Part shown: positions 8,847 to 18,120 of the stretch, in pieces
How positions within the stretch are numbered: position 1 is the stretch's first letter
Layout: the number at the start of each line of letters is the position of its first letter
Position numbers and translations under genes: made by a program
NCBI GenBank assembly: GCA_963726715.1
Contig: CAVSDF010000008.1
Location: forward strand, 186,001-250,000
Direction: 5' to 3'
DNA length: 64,000 nucleotides
Origin: CAVSDF01 sp963726715
GTDB lineage: Bacteria; Bacteroidota; Rhodothermia; Rhodothermales; BA12
Notes under the pieces: generated by a model
The model's input: the letters and a program-made list of their open reading frames with translations, nothing else
Database searches by the model: none
What the model was told of the DNA's origin: nothing

Positions 8847-9914
8847 ATGGCCGACGACCTCACCATCCGCCCGATGCGCGCGCGCGCCGACGACTTCGCG
8901 CGCTTCAAGCAGTGCTTCGACGAGAACGGCTACCCACGCGACCTCGACCTCGTCGCGTGGCAGTACGACACGCCGTTCAGCGACGAACCGCTCGTCGACT
9001 TCGCCATCGAGCCCGGCAGCGGAAACGTGGCGGCCATCTACGCCGTCGCGCCCGTGCCCGTCGTCGTCGGCGGGCGTATGATGAAGGGCGCGCAATCGCT
9101 CGACACCATCACCGACACCCGGCATCAGGGCAAGGGTCTCTTCAAAAAGCTCGCCGGGCAGGTCTACGCTCGGGCGGTGGATCAGGGCCTCGCTCTCGTC
9201 TACGGCTTCCCGAACGGCAACTCCGCGCCCGCCTTCTTCAAGCGCCTGGCGTGGCGCGAGGTGGCGCCGGTGCCGTTCGTGGTGCGCCCGCTGCGCCTGC
9301 GCTACCTGCTCGAACGCGTGCCCGGCCTCAAGCGCATCGCCGCCTCGATTCCCGACGTGCCGCTGCGCCGCGCTCGCCGCACACCTGTGCTGCCGCCCGA
9401 CACGTTGCGCCCGCTCGACCGCTTCGGTCCCACCGCCGATGCGCTCTGGACCGCCTTCCGCGAAGGCGTCGGCGTGGGCGTAGACCGGACGGCCACGTAC
9501 CTCAACTGGCGCTTCGTGGACAAACCGGGCGAGGCGTACACCCGCACCGGCTATTTCGACGGCGACCGGCTCGTCGGCTTCGTCGTGCACGCGGTCAAGC
9601 AGAAGCACGGCGGACGCGTCGGCTACGTGATGGAACTGCTTCACGCGCCCGACCGCCCGGACGTAGGCCGCGTGCTGATGGCGCACGCGCTCGACGCGAT
9701 GGTGGCGGCGCGGGCCGACGTGGCTCTCGGGTGGAGCTTCGGGCACTCGCCCAACGCGGCGGCGTACCGAGCCGGTGGCTTCGTGGTGCTGCCCGAGCGT
9801 TTGCGGCCCATCGAGTTGCATTTCGGCGTGCGGGCGCTCGATGCGTCGCTGGAGGCTGTGGTGTACGACGCGTCGCAGTGGTACCTGAGCTACGCCGACT
9901 CCGACACCGTGTAG
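8847..9914 (+). CDS. GNAT-family N-acetyltransferase, intact copy A
   Basis: Intact protein of 355 residues and the reference copy for two degraded relatives downstream (11277-12624 and 12711-13786). It has a GNAT core: AAIYAVAPV, then QSLDTITDTRHQGKGLF (residues ~88-104) with the Q/RxxGKG acetyl-CoA loop, then YGFPN and FFKRLAW. The second half (NWRFVDKPGE, VGYVMELLHAP, ALGWSFGHSPNAAAYR) resembles the second lobe of double-GNAT acetyltransferases used in surface-glycan and lipid modification. The acceptor is probably an amino sugar (inference). ATG 8847 sits 52 bp after the deacetylase stop. Confidence 0.8.
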   Translation: MADDLTIRPMRARADDFARFKQCFDENGYPRDLDLVAWQYDTPFSDEPLVDFAIEPGSGNVAAIYAVAPVPVVVGGRMMKGAQSLDTITDTRHQGKGLFKKLAGQVYARAVDQGLALVYGFPNGNSAPAFFKRLAWREVAPVPFVVRPLRLRYLLERVPGLKRIAASIPDVPLRRARRTPVLPPDTLRPLDRFGPTADALWTAFREGVGVGVDRTATYLNWRFVDKPGEAYTRTGYFDGDRLVGFVVHAVKQKHGGRVGYVMELLHAPDRPDVGRVLMAHALDAMVAARADVALGWSFGHSPNAAAYRAGGFVVLPERLRPIELHFGVRALDASLEAVVYDASQWYLSYADSDTV

Positions 9915-9985
9915 GGCGCCCAGCAAGGCCTACTAAAAAGTTTTCATCCCGCTAATATTTCAGTGTGGCAGAGATCTAAACTTAG

Positions 9986-11248
9986 GTGCGTCGCTCACCT
10001 CTGGCCTTCACAACCACCACGCTTGTGCCTACCACCTACAACGGAATCATTCTGGACCAAGGCGGCGCCATCTACAATATCAACGCGTACACTGGCACGA
10101 CCTTAAGCGCGCGTTTTGCGGCCGCCGTGGCCGACGCACAGGCCAACGGCCCACTCAATCAGGGCGTCATCTACTTTCCGCCCGGCGTCTACGATGTGGA
10201 TGCCGCGCTCGTGCTCGAAGGCAAGCACAACCTGACGATCCTCGGGGGAGGCCCGAACGTCACGTTTCTCTACCAGAACGCGGCCAACAGCGACGGCATC
10301 TTCATCCTGCGCAACGATTCGGGCGGCACCCCGTGCTCATTCATCACCATCGAGGGCTTTGGGATGGGGCGGACGGTGGAGCCGACGAGCTACACGGCCG
10401 GAGGCGTCGGCATCGGGATCGCCTCGACGAACACGGCGCAGCCGGCCTACGCGATGAACGTGCGCAACATCGCCATGCTGAACGTGGCAGTTCCGGTGTT
10501 GCTCGACAATGTCCACCAGTCGAGTTTTGACAATATCCGCGCGGGCGGCAACTTCTTGGGGTCCGTGACGGGAGACCTCTTCACCTTCACCGCCTGTGTA
10601 AGCATTCGGGCTCGGAATCTGAACGCTCAGATTCCAATCGGATTCTCTAGATATCCTGGCCGTGGCATCTACCTTAACGGGGACTGCGATACAGTTATCG
10701 TCGAGGACTGTGAAATGAGCTTTATGATGATGCCGTGTGTTGTGCTGGATGGAGGCACAACAGGTCCTCGGCTGATCAGGCTCAACAATGTTTATGCTGA
10801 GAGCGGATCTGGATCAGGCTTCGTGATCGGGAACGGCCGAGACATAAGGCTCTCTGGCTGCCACGCGGCAGGCAACGGTGAAGTTGGGTTCGGCATCACG
10901 GGGGGCACGAGCGTGACGCTGCTCAACTGCCTCGCCCTCGAAAACGGCCGCCATGGGTTTTACGTGAGCGGCGGGACGAGCGTCGCCATCCAGAGTTGTA
11001 CCGCGAGCAACAACGACGCCTCAAGCGGAGGCTACAGCGGTTGCTTCATTTCAAACGGGAGTGGGGGTGTCCGTGTGACGGGTAACCGCTTCGGGGACAT
11101 TGTCTTTACGCCAAGCTCGCAGAACTACGGCCTCTTCGTGGATACGGGCGTGACGAACGTGATTGCAACGTCGAACGATTTGCAAGGCAACGCCACCGCC
11201 CTTGTGATTCCAAGCACAGGTAACGTATCCGCCAATAATTTGCCATAG
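9986..11248 (+). CDS. pectate-lyase-like right-handed beta-helix protein
   Basis: Protein of 420 residues. After ~30 residues comes a Pectate_lyase_3-type opening (GGAIYNINAYTG, then FAAAVADAQ and VIYFPPGVYDVDAAL), followed by beta-helix rungs to the C-terminus. No signal peptide is evident with the GTG start at 9986, the only reasonable start after an AT-rich gap. Base composition is lower in GC than its neighbours from ~9940 to 11280, with tracts such as CTAAAAAG before it and AAAAACAATTTTT after it. That suggests a cassette acquired between acetyltransferase copies A and B. It may be a glycan lyase, a hydrolase or a tailspike-like surface protein. Confidence 0.7.
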   Translation: MRRSPLAFTTTTLVPTTYNGIILDQGGAIYNINAYTGTTLSARFAAAVADAQANGPLNQGVIYFPPGVYDVDAALVLEGKHNLTILGGGPNVTFLYQNAANSDGIFILRNDSGGTPCSFITIEGFGMGRTVEPTSYTAGGVGIGIASTNTAQPAYAMNVRNIAMLNVAVPVLLDNVHQSSFDNIRAGGNFLGSVTGDLFTFTACVSIRARNLNAQIPIGFSRYPGRGIYLNGDCDTVIVEDCEMSFMMMPCVVLDGGTTGPRLIRLNNVYAESGSGSGFVIGNGRDIRLSGCHAAGNGEVGFGITGGTSVTLLNCLALENGRHGFYVSGGTSVAIQSCTASNNDASSGGYSGCFISNGSGGVRVTGNRFGDIVFTPSSQNYGLFVDTGVTNVIATSNDLQGNATALVIPSTGNVSANNLP

Positions 11249-11276
11249 TAAATACGCCTTAAAAACAATTTTTATT

Positions 11277-11560
11277 GTGACGATAAACTTTGACCTTACT
11301 GAAACTATTGTTCTGCCGATGAAGAAGGCGGCCGATGATTACCGGCGCTTTCAGGCGTGCTTCGAGCGCATCGGTTTCCCGCGCGCCCGCGACCGCGTCG
11401 CGTGGCAGTACGCGATTCCGTTCGCCCCTACGCCGCTCGTGGACTTGGCTGTGCGCCCGGACGACGGCGAACCCGCCGCCGTCTACGCCGTCGCGCCGGT
11501 GTCGCTTGCCTTGGACGGCGCCCACGTTTCTGGCCCGGCTTCCCGAGGCGGGCCTCACCC
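11277..11560 (+). pseudogene. GNAT copy B, N-terminal remnant
   Basis: From GTG 11277 the reading frame aligns with the first ~88 residues of intact copy A: KKAADDYRRFQACFERIGFP matches ADDFARFKQCFDENGYP, then VAWQYAIPF, LVDLAVRPDDGE and AAVYAVAPV. After DGAHVSG (~11535) the similarity stops abruptly and an unrelated tail leads into the formyltransferase gene. The rest of the acetyltransferase, roughly residues 88-295 of copy A, is absent. The final ~55 residues reappear at 12415-12624. This is a gene broken by a deletion-replacement, not a single base error. Confidence 0.75.
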
Positions 11561-11604
11561 CGTCTTGCGCGACCACCACGCGATGGCGTCGATAACCATA
11601 GGCC

Positions 11605-12414
11605 ATGTGGCCCGCCGCGCCGATGCCTGCTGATGCTCCGCGCCGCCTTGTCGTACTCGCCACTTCCGGCCCGGTGACTGCTTGGATCGTGCGCGCGCTC
11701 GCCGACCGCTTTGCCGACTGCACGCTCGACGCCGTGTACGAACCACCCGTGCCCGCCGGCACGCTCCTCCGGCGCCGGGCACGACGCCTCGGCTGGGGGC
11801 CAGTCGCCGGGCAGGCTCTGTTCATGGGCGTGCTCTACCCGCTCCTGTGCCGAGCCGCGCGCCACCGGATCGCCGCGCTCGCCCGTGACGGCGACGTGGC
11901 TTTCCCGCCTTTGCCCCCGGACCGCGTGCGCACGCACCACGTGGCCTCGGTCAATACCGACGCGGCGCGTCCCTGCTGGGCACGCTCGCGCCGGACGTGG
12001 TGGTGCTCGCCGGCACGCGGATCGTGTCGGCGGAAACGCTCGCCGCTGTCCGGCGCCGTTCATCAACCTGCACGCTGGCATCACGCCGGCCTACAGGGGC
12101 GTCCACGGCGCGTACTGGGCGCTCGCCGAAGGGCACCCCGAGCGCGTGGGCGCGACCGTCCACCTTGTCGACGCCGGCATCGATACGGGCAGCGTGCTCT
12201 ACCAGGCCACGTTTGCGCCCGCGCCCGGCGACACCTTCCCAACGTACCCGCTGTGCCAGGCACTCATCGGCATTCCGCTTCTGCTCGACGCTGTGGCCGA
12301 CGCGCTCGGGGGCCGGCTCGCCGCGCGCCCCAGCCGCCGTATCCCTCCCGCCTCCACCATCACCCGGCGCTCTGGGGATACCTTTCTCGCCGCCTCCGCT
12401 ACAACGTCCGCTAA
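11605..12414 (+). pseudogene. formyltransferase-like protein (three frame breaks)
   Basis: About 270 codons of a methionyl-tRNA formyltransferase-fold enzyme of the kind that N-formylates amino sugars. The pieces are VVLATSGPVTAWIVRAL in frame one; VVLAGTRIVSAETL in another; FINLHAGITPAYRGVHGAYW with DAGIDTGSVLYQ in a third; and LHHHPALWGYLSRRLRYNVR back in the first frame up to the TAA. NLHAGxxPxYRG and DAGIDTG hold the family's catalytic Asn/His/Asp region. Breaks fall near 11968, 12053 and 12335. It lies inside the remains of acetyltransferase copy B. It may be functional if the breaks are sequence errors. ATG 11623 is an alternative start. Confidence 0.7.
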
Positions 12415-12624
12415 CGCTCCAGATCCTGGGCGCGGCCTCGGCGGAGCCTCCCGTATGCGCCCAACGCGGCCTCGTACCGGCGGAGCGGCTTCGTGACGCT
12501 GCCGGAGCGGCTGCGGCCCATCGAGTTGCACTTCGGCGCCCGCGCGCTCGACGCGTCGCTGGAGGCTGTGGTGTACGACGCGGCGCGGTGGTACCTCAGC
12601 TACGCCGACTCCGACACCGTGTGA
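12415..12624 (+). pseudogene. GNAT copy B, C-terminal remnant
   Basis: Immediately after the formyltransferase stop, the frame reads PNAASYRRSGFVTLPERL, then PIELHFGARALDASLEAV and YLSYADSDTV before TGA. This matches the last ~57 residues of intact copy A almost residue for residue and also matches copy C. No start codon or upstream GNAT core exists here. It is the tail of the gene whose head lies at 11277-11560, with the middle replaced by the formyltransferase gene. The shared tail sequences (~170 bp of high identity in copies A, B and C) could serve as substrate for homologous recombination. Confidence 0.75.
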
Positions 12625-12710
12625 GCGCGGGCGGGAGCGCCGTGCCGGAAGGGAACGCGGTCTAACGGGGCGGGTGGCAACGACCTCCACCGCTCCACAT
12701 TGCCCCGTCC

Positions 12711-13786
12711 ATGTCCGGTTCTCTGAACTTCCGGCCGATGCAGGACAGCGCGGACGACTTCGAGCGGCTCCGCAGCCTCTTTGAGCGTCACGGCTGGCCG
12801 CGCACGCTCGAATGGGTCGCGGTGGCAGCACGACGACGCCTTTCAGGCGACCAGCCTCTCGTTGAGTTTGCCGTAGATCTGGGCGGTAAATATGGTAGGC
12901 GACGTGCGCGGCTATGCTTGTGCCATTCTATATTGCGGGGTCAGCATCCGTAAAGCGGGACAATTCGTAGATGCCCTCATTGAAAGCGCAGAACAGAGGC
13001 GGCCTACTCTTGGTGAGGTTCACCAGACGCATCACTGAGCGACGCGACATCGGCAGGACACAGCCTGTTGTACTGCTTTCCTAATGCGCAGGTCGCACCC
13101 ATGGTCCTTCAAGCGCCTGGCGTGGCGAGAGGTGGCCCCGGTGCCGTTCGTGGTGCGTCCGCTGCGCCTGCGCTACCGTCCTCGAACGCGTGCCCGGCCT
13201 CAAACGCATCGCCGCCTCGATGCCCGATGTGCCGCTGCGCCGCGCCCGCCGCACGCCCGCGCTGCCGCCGAACACGCTGCGCCCGCTCGACCGCTTCGGC
13301 CCCGACGCCGATGCGCTCTGGGCACGCTTCCGCGAAGGCATCGGCGTGGGCGTCGACCGGACGGCCACGTACCTCAACTGGCGCTTCGTCGACAAACCGG
13401 ACGAGGCGTACACGCGCACCGGCTACTACGACGGCGACCGGCTCGTCGGATTCGTCGTGCACGCGGTCAAGGAGAAGCACGGCGGACGCGTCGGCTACGT
13501 GATGGAACTGCTGCACGCGCCCGACCGCCCGGACGTGGGCCGCGTGCTGATGAGCACGGCGCTCGACGCGATGGTGGCGGCACGGGCCGACGTAGCGCTC
13601 GGGTGGAGCTTCGCGCATTCGCCCAACGCGGCGGCGTACCGCAGCGGCGGCTTCGTGGGGCTGCCCGAGCGCCTGCGGCCCATCGAGTTGCACTTCGGCG
13701 TTCGGGCGCTCGACGCGTCGCTGGAGGCGGTGGTGTACGACGCGGCGCGGTGGTACCTGAGCTACGCCGACTCGGACACCGTGTAG
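12711..13786 (+). pseudogene. GNAT copy C, full-length but frame-broken paralogue
   Basis: Spans 1076 bp against 1068 bp for copy A and aligns along its length. The head is SADDFERLRSLFERHGWPR, followed in shifted frames by WQHDDAF and DQPLVEFAVDLGG. A divergent, AT-richer middle (12892-13060) follows, then LLYCFPNAQVAPM, FKRLAWREVAPVPFVVRP, and a long intact tail from VPGLKRIAAS (13190) to DSDTV. At least five frame breaks occur, near 12818, 12845, 13036, 13107 and 13178, more than expected from sequence error alone. The tail is nearly identical to copy A, the middle is not. The segment 13190-13786 could still be translated (198 residues). Confidence 0.75.
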
Positions 13787-13922
13787 GGCGTGGGCCGACT
13801 CGGCGAAGAGCCCGTGAGGCGACGCGCGGCACCGGACCCCCGGCGCCGGCGCCCGCGTGCAAGCCGCGCTCCGCCCGTTTCCCGTTCACGCTCCGCCGCT
13901 CCGGCGCCCTCGCTCTGCGCCT

Positions 13923-15866
13923 ATGTGCGGTCTCGCTGGATTTCTCGACGCGGGCACGCGCGACGGGCTGGCCTACGAGACCCTTCTCGCCCGCCTGACC
14001 GACACGCATCGCCAACCGCGGCCCCGACGACGCGGGCGCGTGGGCCGACGCCGAGCGCGGCATCGCCCTCGGCCACCGCCGCCTCTCGATCCTCGACCTC
14101 TCGCCCGACGGCCACCAGCCGATGACGTCGGCGAGCGGGCGCTTCGTGATGGTCTACAACGGCGAGGTCTACAACTTCGCCGACCTCGCGCGCACGCTCG
14201 AAGCGAGCGGCCACCGCTTTCGCGGGCACTCGGACACCGAGGTCATGCTCGCTGCCTTCGAGACGTGGGGGCTCGAGGCCAGCCTCGAACGCTTCGTCGG
14301 GATGTTCGCATTCGCGCTCTGGGACCGCGAGACGGGCACGCTCCACCTCGCGCGCGACCGCTTCGGCATCAAGCCGCTCTACTGCGGCACGCAAGGCGGC
14401 GTCTTCCTCTTCGGCTCTGAACTGCGCGCCCTCGCCGCCCACCCGGCCTTCGGCGCCGAGATCGACCGCGACGCCCTCGCCGACTACCTGCGGATGAGCT
14501 ACGTGCCTGCGCCGCGCACGATCTATCAGGGCATCGAGAAGGTTCGCCCCGGCCACGTGCTCACCGTCCGGCGCGGCAGCGGCGGCATCGAGACCACGAC
14601 GCGCGCCTTCTGGAGCCTCGAAGACGCCGTCGCCGCCGGGCCGTGCCGATCCGTTCACCGGGACCGACGACGAGGCGGCGGATGCCCTCGACGCCGCCCT
14701 CGCCGACGCGGTGCGCCTGCGCATGATCGCCGACGTGCCGCTCGGCGCGTTCCTCTCGGGCGGCATCGACTCATCGCTCGTCGTCGCGCTCATGCAGGCG
14801 CAGAGCCCGCGCCCGGTCAGGACGTTCACCATCGGCTTCGAGGACGCACGCTACGACGAGTCGCCGCACGCCCGGGCGGTCGCCACGCACCTCGGCACCG
14901 ACCACACCGAGCTGATGCTCAGCGGCGCCGACGTGCTCGTCGGGCGTCGAGCGTCTGGGCGCGATGTACGACGAGCCGTTCGGCGACTCGTCGGCCCTCC
15001 CGACCTACCTCGTCTCCGCGCTCGCGCGGCAGCACGTCACCGTGAGCCTCTCGGGCGACGGCGGCGACGAACTTTTCGGCGGCTACAACCGGCACCTCGA
15101 AGCGCCTCGCCTCTGGCGCACGCTGCGCCGCGTACCCCTCGGCGCGCGGCAGGCGGCAGCCCGCGTCCTCGACACGCTCGCCCGCCGCCCCGGCCTCGTC
15201 GAGCGCGTCAGCGCGGCCGCCCCGGCGCGGATGCGCGTGCGCACGCCCGCGACCAAGCTCGCCAAACTCGCAGGCGTCCTCGGCGCGACGTCGGAGGACG
15301 ATGTCTACCGCCGCCTCGTGACGGTCTGGGACGCGCCCGGCGGCGTCGTGCGCGGCGGACGGGCGACGTGGGCGCCGCCGTCGGCGGCGTGGCTCGACGG
15401 CCTCGGCGGCGCCGAGCGCATGATGGCCCTCGACGCGCTCACGTACCTCCCCGACGACATCCTCACCAAAGTCGACCGGGCCTCGATGGCCGTCAGCCTC
15501 GAAGCGCGCGTGCCCCTCCTCGACCACCGCGTCGCCGCGCTCGCGTGGCGCCTGCCGCTGGCGATGAAGATCCGCGGCGGCGAGAAGAAGTGGCTGCTGC
15601 GCCGCGTCCTCGACCGCTACGTCCCGCGCGAGATCATGGAGCGCCCGAAGATGGGCTTCACGCTCCCGCTCGGCGACCTCCTGCGCGGCCCGCTCCGCCC
15701 GTGGGCCGATGAACTCCTCGCCCCCGACCGCCTCGCCGCCGACGGCCTCCTCGACCCCGCGATCGTGGCGCACCTGCGCCGTCGCCATGATGCTGCCCAT
15801 CCGACATCTGAGTATGCGCTCTGGAACGTACTGATGTTTCAGGCCTGGCATGCCTCCCGCCCATGA
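13923..15866 (+). CDS. asnB: asparagine synthase (glutamine-hydrolysing) family (frameshifted)
   Basis: AsnB-like amidotransferase of about 645 residues. The glutaminase domain starts with the catalytic Cys (MCGLAGF), then RGPDDAG, YNGEVYNF and DRFGIKPLY. The synthetase domain has the PP-loop SGGIDSS (near 14758) and SLSGDGGDELFGGYNRH. Three single-base breaks, near 14008, 14645 and 14943, split it into four frames; removing one G at 14943 restores GVERLGAMYDEPFG. In polysaccharide loci, AsnB homologues often amidate uronic acids rather than make asparagine, which is the likelier role here (inference). Its stop overlaps the next ATG (ATGA). Confidence 0.87.
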
Positions 15867-17116
15867 AGCAGATCCCAAGCGCCCACCCTGACGGCGCCGC
15901 GCGTGTCAAGGTGCTGCACGTCATCACCCGCCTGATCGTCGGAGGTGCGCAGGACAACACGCTCCTCACCGTCGAGGGACACGACCGCAGTCGCTATGAG
16001 GTCCACGTGGCCTCGAACGCCTCGGGCGAGTGGGGCGAGCGGGCACGCCGCGTCGCCGATGCATTCGTCGACATGCCCGACCTCGTCAACCCGATTTCGC
16101 CTCGCCACGACCTGCGGGCACTGTGGCAACTGGTCACGCTCATGCGGCGTGAGCGTTACGCGGTCGTCCACACCCACTCCTCGAAGGCGGGCGTGCTCGG
16201 GCGCATCGCGGCGCGCATCGCGGGCGTGCCGTGCGTCATCCACACCGTCCACGGCTTCTCCTTCCACCCGTTCATGCCGCCCTGGCAGCGGCGCCTCTTC
16301 GAAACACTCGAGCGCGGCCTTGAGCGGGTCACCGACGCGACGATTACGGTGAGCGAACTCAACCGCCGCGAGGCTGTGGGGATGGGGATCCTGCGAGAGA
16401 AGCGCTCCCAGACCGTCTACAGCGGCATCGCCTTCGCCCCGCTCGACGTGCCGCTCGACCGCGCCGCCCTCCGCGCGGCCCTCGATCTCCCGGCGGACGC
16501 TCCGACCGTCGTGAACGTCGGGCGCCTCGACACCCTCAAGGACCCCCACCGGATGCTCGACGCCTTCGCGCAGGTGCGGGCCGAGGTACCCGGTGCCGTC
16601 CTGCTCATGGTGGGCGACGGGCCTCTCATGCCGGGTCTCGCCGCCCGTGTGGCCACCGAGGGCACTGCGGCCTCGGTGCGCCTGCTCGGCTCGCGCGCCG
16701 ACGTGGCCGACCTGCTCCGCATCTCCGACGTCTTTGCCCTCTCGACCAAACTCGAAGGTCTCGGGCGCGCCATGACCGAGGCCATGCTCGTCGGTGTGCC
16801 GCCGGTCGTGCCCGCCATCTACGGCATCCCGGAGATCGTGCACGACGACGAGACCGGCGTCCTGTACCCGGTCGGCGACGCGGCGGCGCTCGCTCGTGGC
16901 ATCACCGGGCTGCTCGGCGACCCGGCGCGGCGCGCGCGACTCGGCGAGAACGCCCGTGCGCTCACGCGCCGCCTCTTCGACGCGGCGACGATGATCGAGA
17001 AGATCGAGGAGATCTACGAGCATGCTCTGGCGTCCGCGCAGCCGGATTCCCCGGCAATTGACCTGGCCGCCGCCGCGCCGCCGGTCCTCGCCTCTGCTGC
17101 CTCCTCGTCCTCATGA
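15863..17116 (+). CDS. glycosyltransferase family 4
   Basis: GT-B enzyme of 417 residues. The N-terminal acceptor domain has HVITRLIVGGAQDNTLL and HTHSSKAGVLGR...HTVHGFSFH, typical of capsular and exopolysaccharide GT4 enzymes. The donor domain has VVNVGRLDTLKDPHRMLDAF, LLMVGDGPL, VFALSTKLEGLGRAMTEAML and IPEIVHDDETG, where the E-x7-E pair binds the nucleotide sugar. Both ends show ATGA overlaps with neighbours, so translation is coupled. The tail after residue ~390 is Ala-rich and dispensable-looking. It probably adds a sugar to the lipid-linked glycan before flipping. Confidence 0.9.
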   Translation: MKQIPSAHPDGAARVKVLHVITRLIVGGAQDNTLLTVEGHDRSRYEVHVASNASGEWGERARRVADAFVDMPDLVNPISPRHDLRALWQLVTLMRRERYAVVHTHSSKAGVLGRIAARIAGVPCVIHTVHGFSFHPFMPPWQRRLFETLERGLERVTDATITVSELNRREAVGMGILREKRSQTVYSGIAFAPLDVPLDRAALRAALDLPADAPTVVNVGRLDTLKDPHRMLDAFAQVRAEVPGAVLLMVGDGPLMPGLAARVATEGTAASVRLLGSRADVADLLRISDVFALSTKLEGLGRAMTEAMLVGVPPVVPAIYGIPEIVHDDETGVLYPVGDAAALARGITGLLGDPARRARLGENARALTRRLFDAATMIEKIEEIYEHALASAQPDSPAIDLAAAAPPVLASAASSSS

Positions 17117-18120
17117 GCACCGTTGTCGTGACCGGCGCAACCGGGTTCGTCGGGCGCCACCTCGTGCCGTACCTCGCCATGCGCGGCCACGACGTGCGCG
17201 CCGCCGTGCGAACCGCGGAGGCAGGCGCCCGCCTCCGCGCAGGCGTTGCCGAGGACGTGGCCCGTCGGCTGCGTGTCGTGGTGGCTGGAGACCTCACCAC
17301 CGGCGCGGATCTCCAGCCTGTGCTTTGGGGCGCCGACGCGGTCGTGCACCTGGCCGCGCGCGCGCACCAGATCCCCGACCGGGCGCCCGACCCGCTCGCC
17401 GCCTTCCGCGCCGCCAACACCGAGGCGACGCGGCACCTCGCCGCGCAGGCGGTTGAGGCCGGGGTGGGGCAGGTCGTGTTCGTGAGTTCGGTCGGCGCCT
17501 CCGCCGAACGCTCCGACCGTCCCCTCACCGAAGACGACCCCTGCCGCCCGGCGACGCCCTACGGGCAGAGCAAACAGGAGGCCGAGGAGGCCTTGCGCGA
17601 CGCCACCGAGGGGACGGGCACGGCGTGGACTGTGCTGCGACCGCCCCTCGTCTACGGGCCGGGCAACCCCGGCAACATGGGCCGCCTCGATGCCCTCGTC
17701 AGGCGCGGACTGCCGCTGCCGCTCGGCGCCATCGTCAACGCCCGAAGCCTGGTCTTCGTCGGCAACCTGTGCGACGCGATCTCGGCGTGTGTGCTCCGCC
17801 CGGAGGCGTACGGCCAGACGTTCTTCGTAAGCGATGGCGACGACCTCTCGACGCCCGATCTCGTGCGCGCGATGGCTGCGGCCCAAGGCAGGCCCGCGCG
17901 TATCGTCCGGGTTCCCCTGAGCCTGATGCAAACGCTTGCCCGTCTCGCCGATGGGGTGTCGGCGCGCCTCGGGCGCCCGCTCCCCTTCGGCTCCGAGATG
18001 CTCGGCAAGCTGACCGGCAGTCTTCAGGTGGACAGCCGCCGCATCCGCGAGCACCTCGGGTGGGCGCCGCCGACTGCCGCCGCCGACGCGCTGCGCCGCA
18101 CCTTCTCGTCTCCGTCATGA
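17113..18120 (+). CDS. NAD-dependent nucleotide-sugar epimerase (WbpV-like)
   Basis: Extended SDR protein of 335 residues. The Rossmann motif is TGATGFVG (residues ~7-14), followed by VVHLAARAHQ, SSVGASAE and the catalytic YGQSK (Tyr ~154). The HLAARAH element and the placement directly before a MraY/WbpL-type transferase match the WbpV/WbpL pairs, in which the epimerase supplies UDP-QuiNAc, FucNAc or a related sugar for the initiating transferase. ATGA overlaps occur on both sides. The exact substrate cannot be stated; UDP-GlcNAc-derived 4-keto sugars are likely. Confidence 0.85.
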   Translation: MSTVVVTGATGFVGRHLVPYLAMRGHDVRAAVRTAEAGARLRAGVAEDVARRLRVVVAGDLTTGADLQPVLWGADAVVHLAARAHQIPDRAPDPLAAFRAANTEATRHLAAQAVEAGVGQVVFVSSVGASAERSDRPLTEDDPCRPATPYGQSKQEAEEALRDATEGTGTAWTVLRPPLVYGPGNPGNMGRLDALVRRGLPLPLGAIVNARSLVFVGNLCDAISACVLRPEAYGQTFFVSDGDDLSTPDLVRAMAAAQGRPARIVRVPLSLMQTLARLADGVSARLGRPLPFGSEMLGKLTGSLQVDSRRIREHLGWAPPTAAADALRRTFSSPS

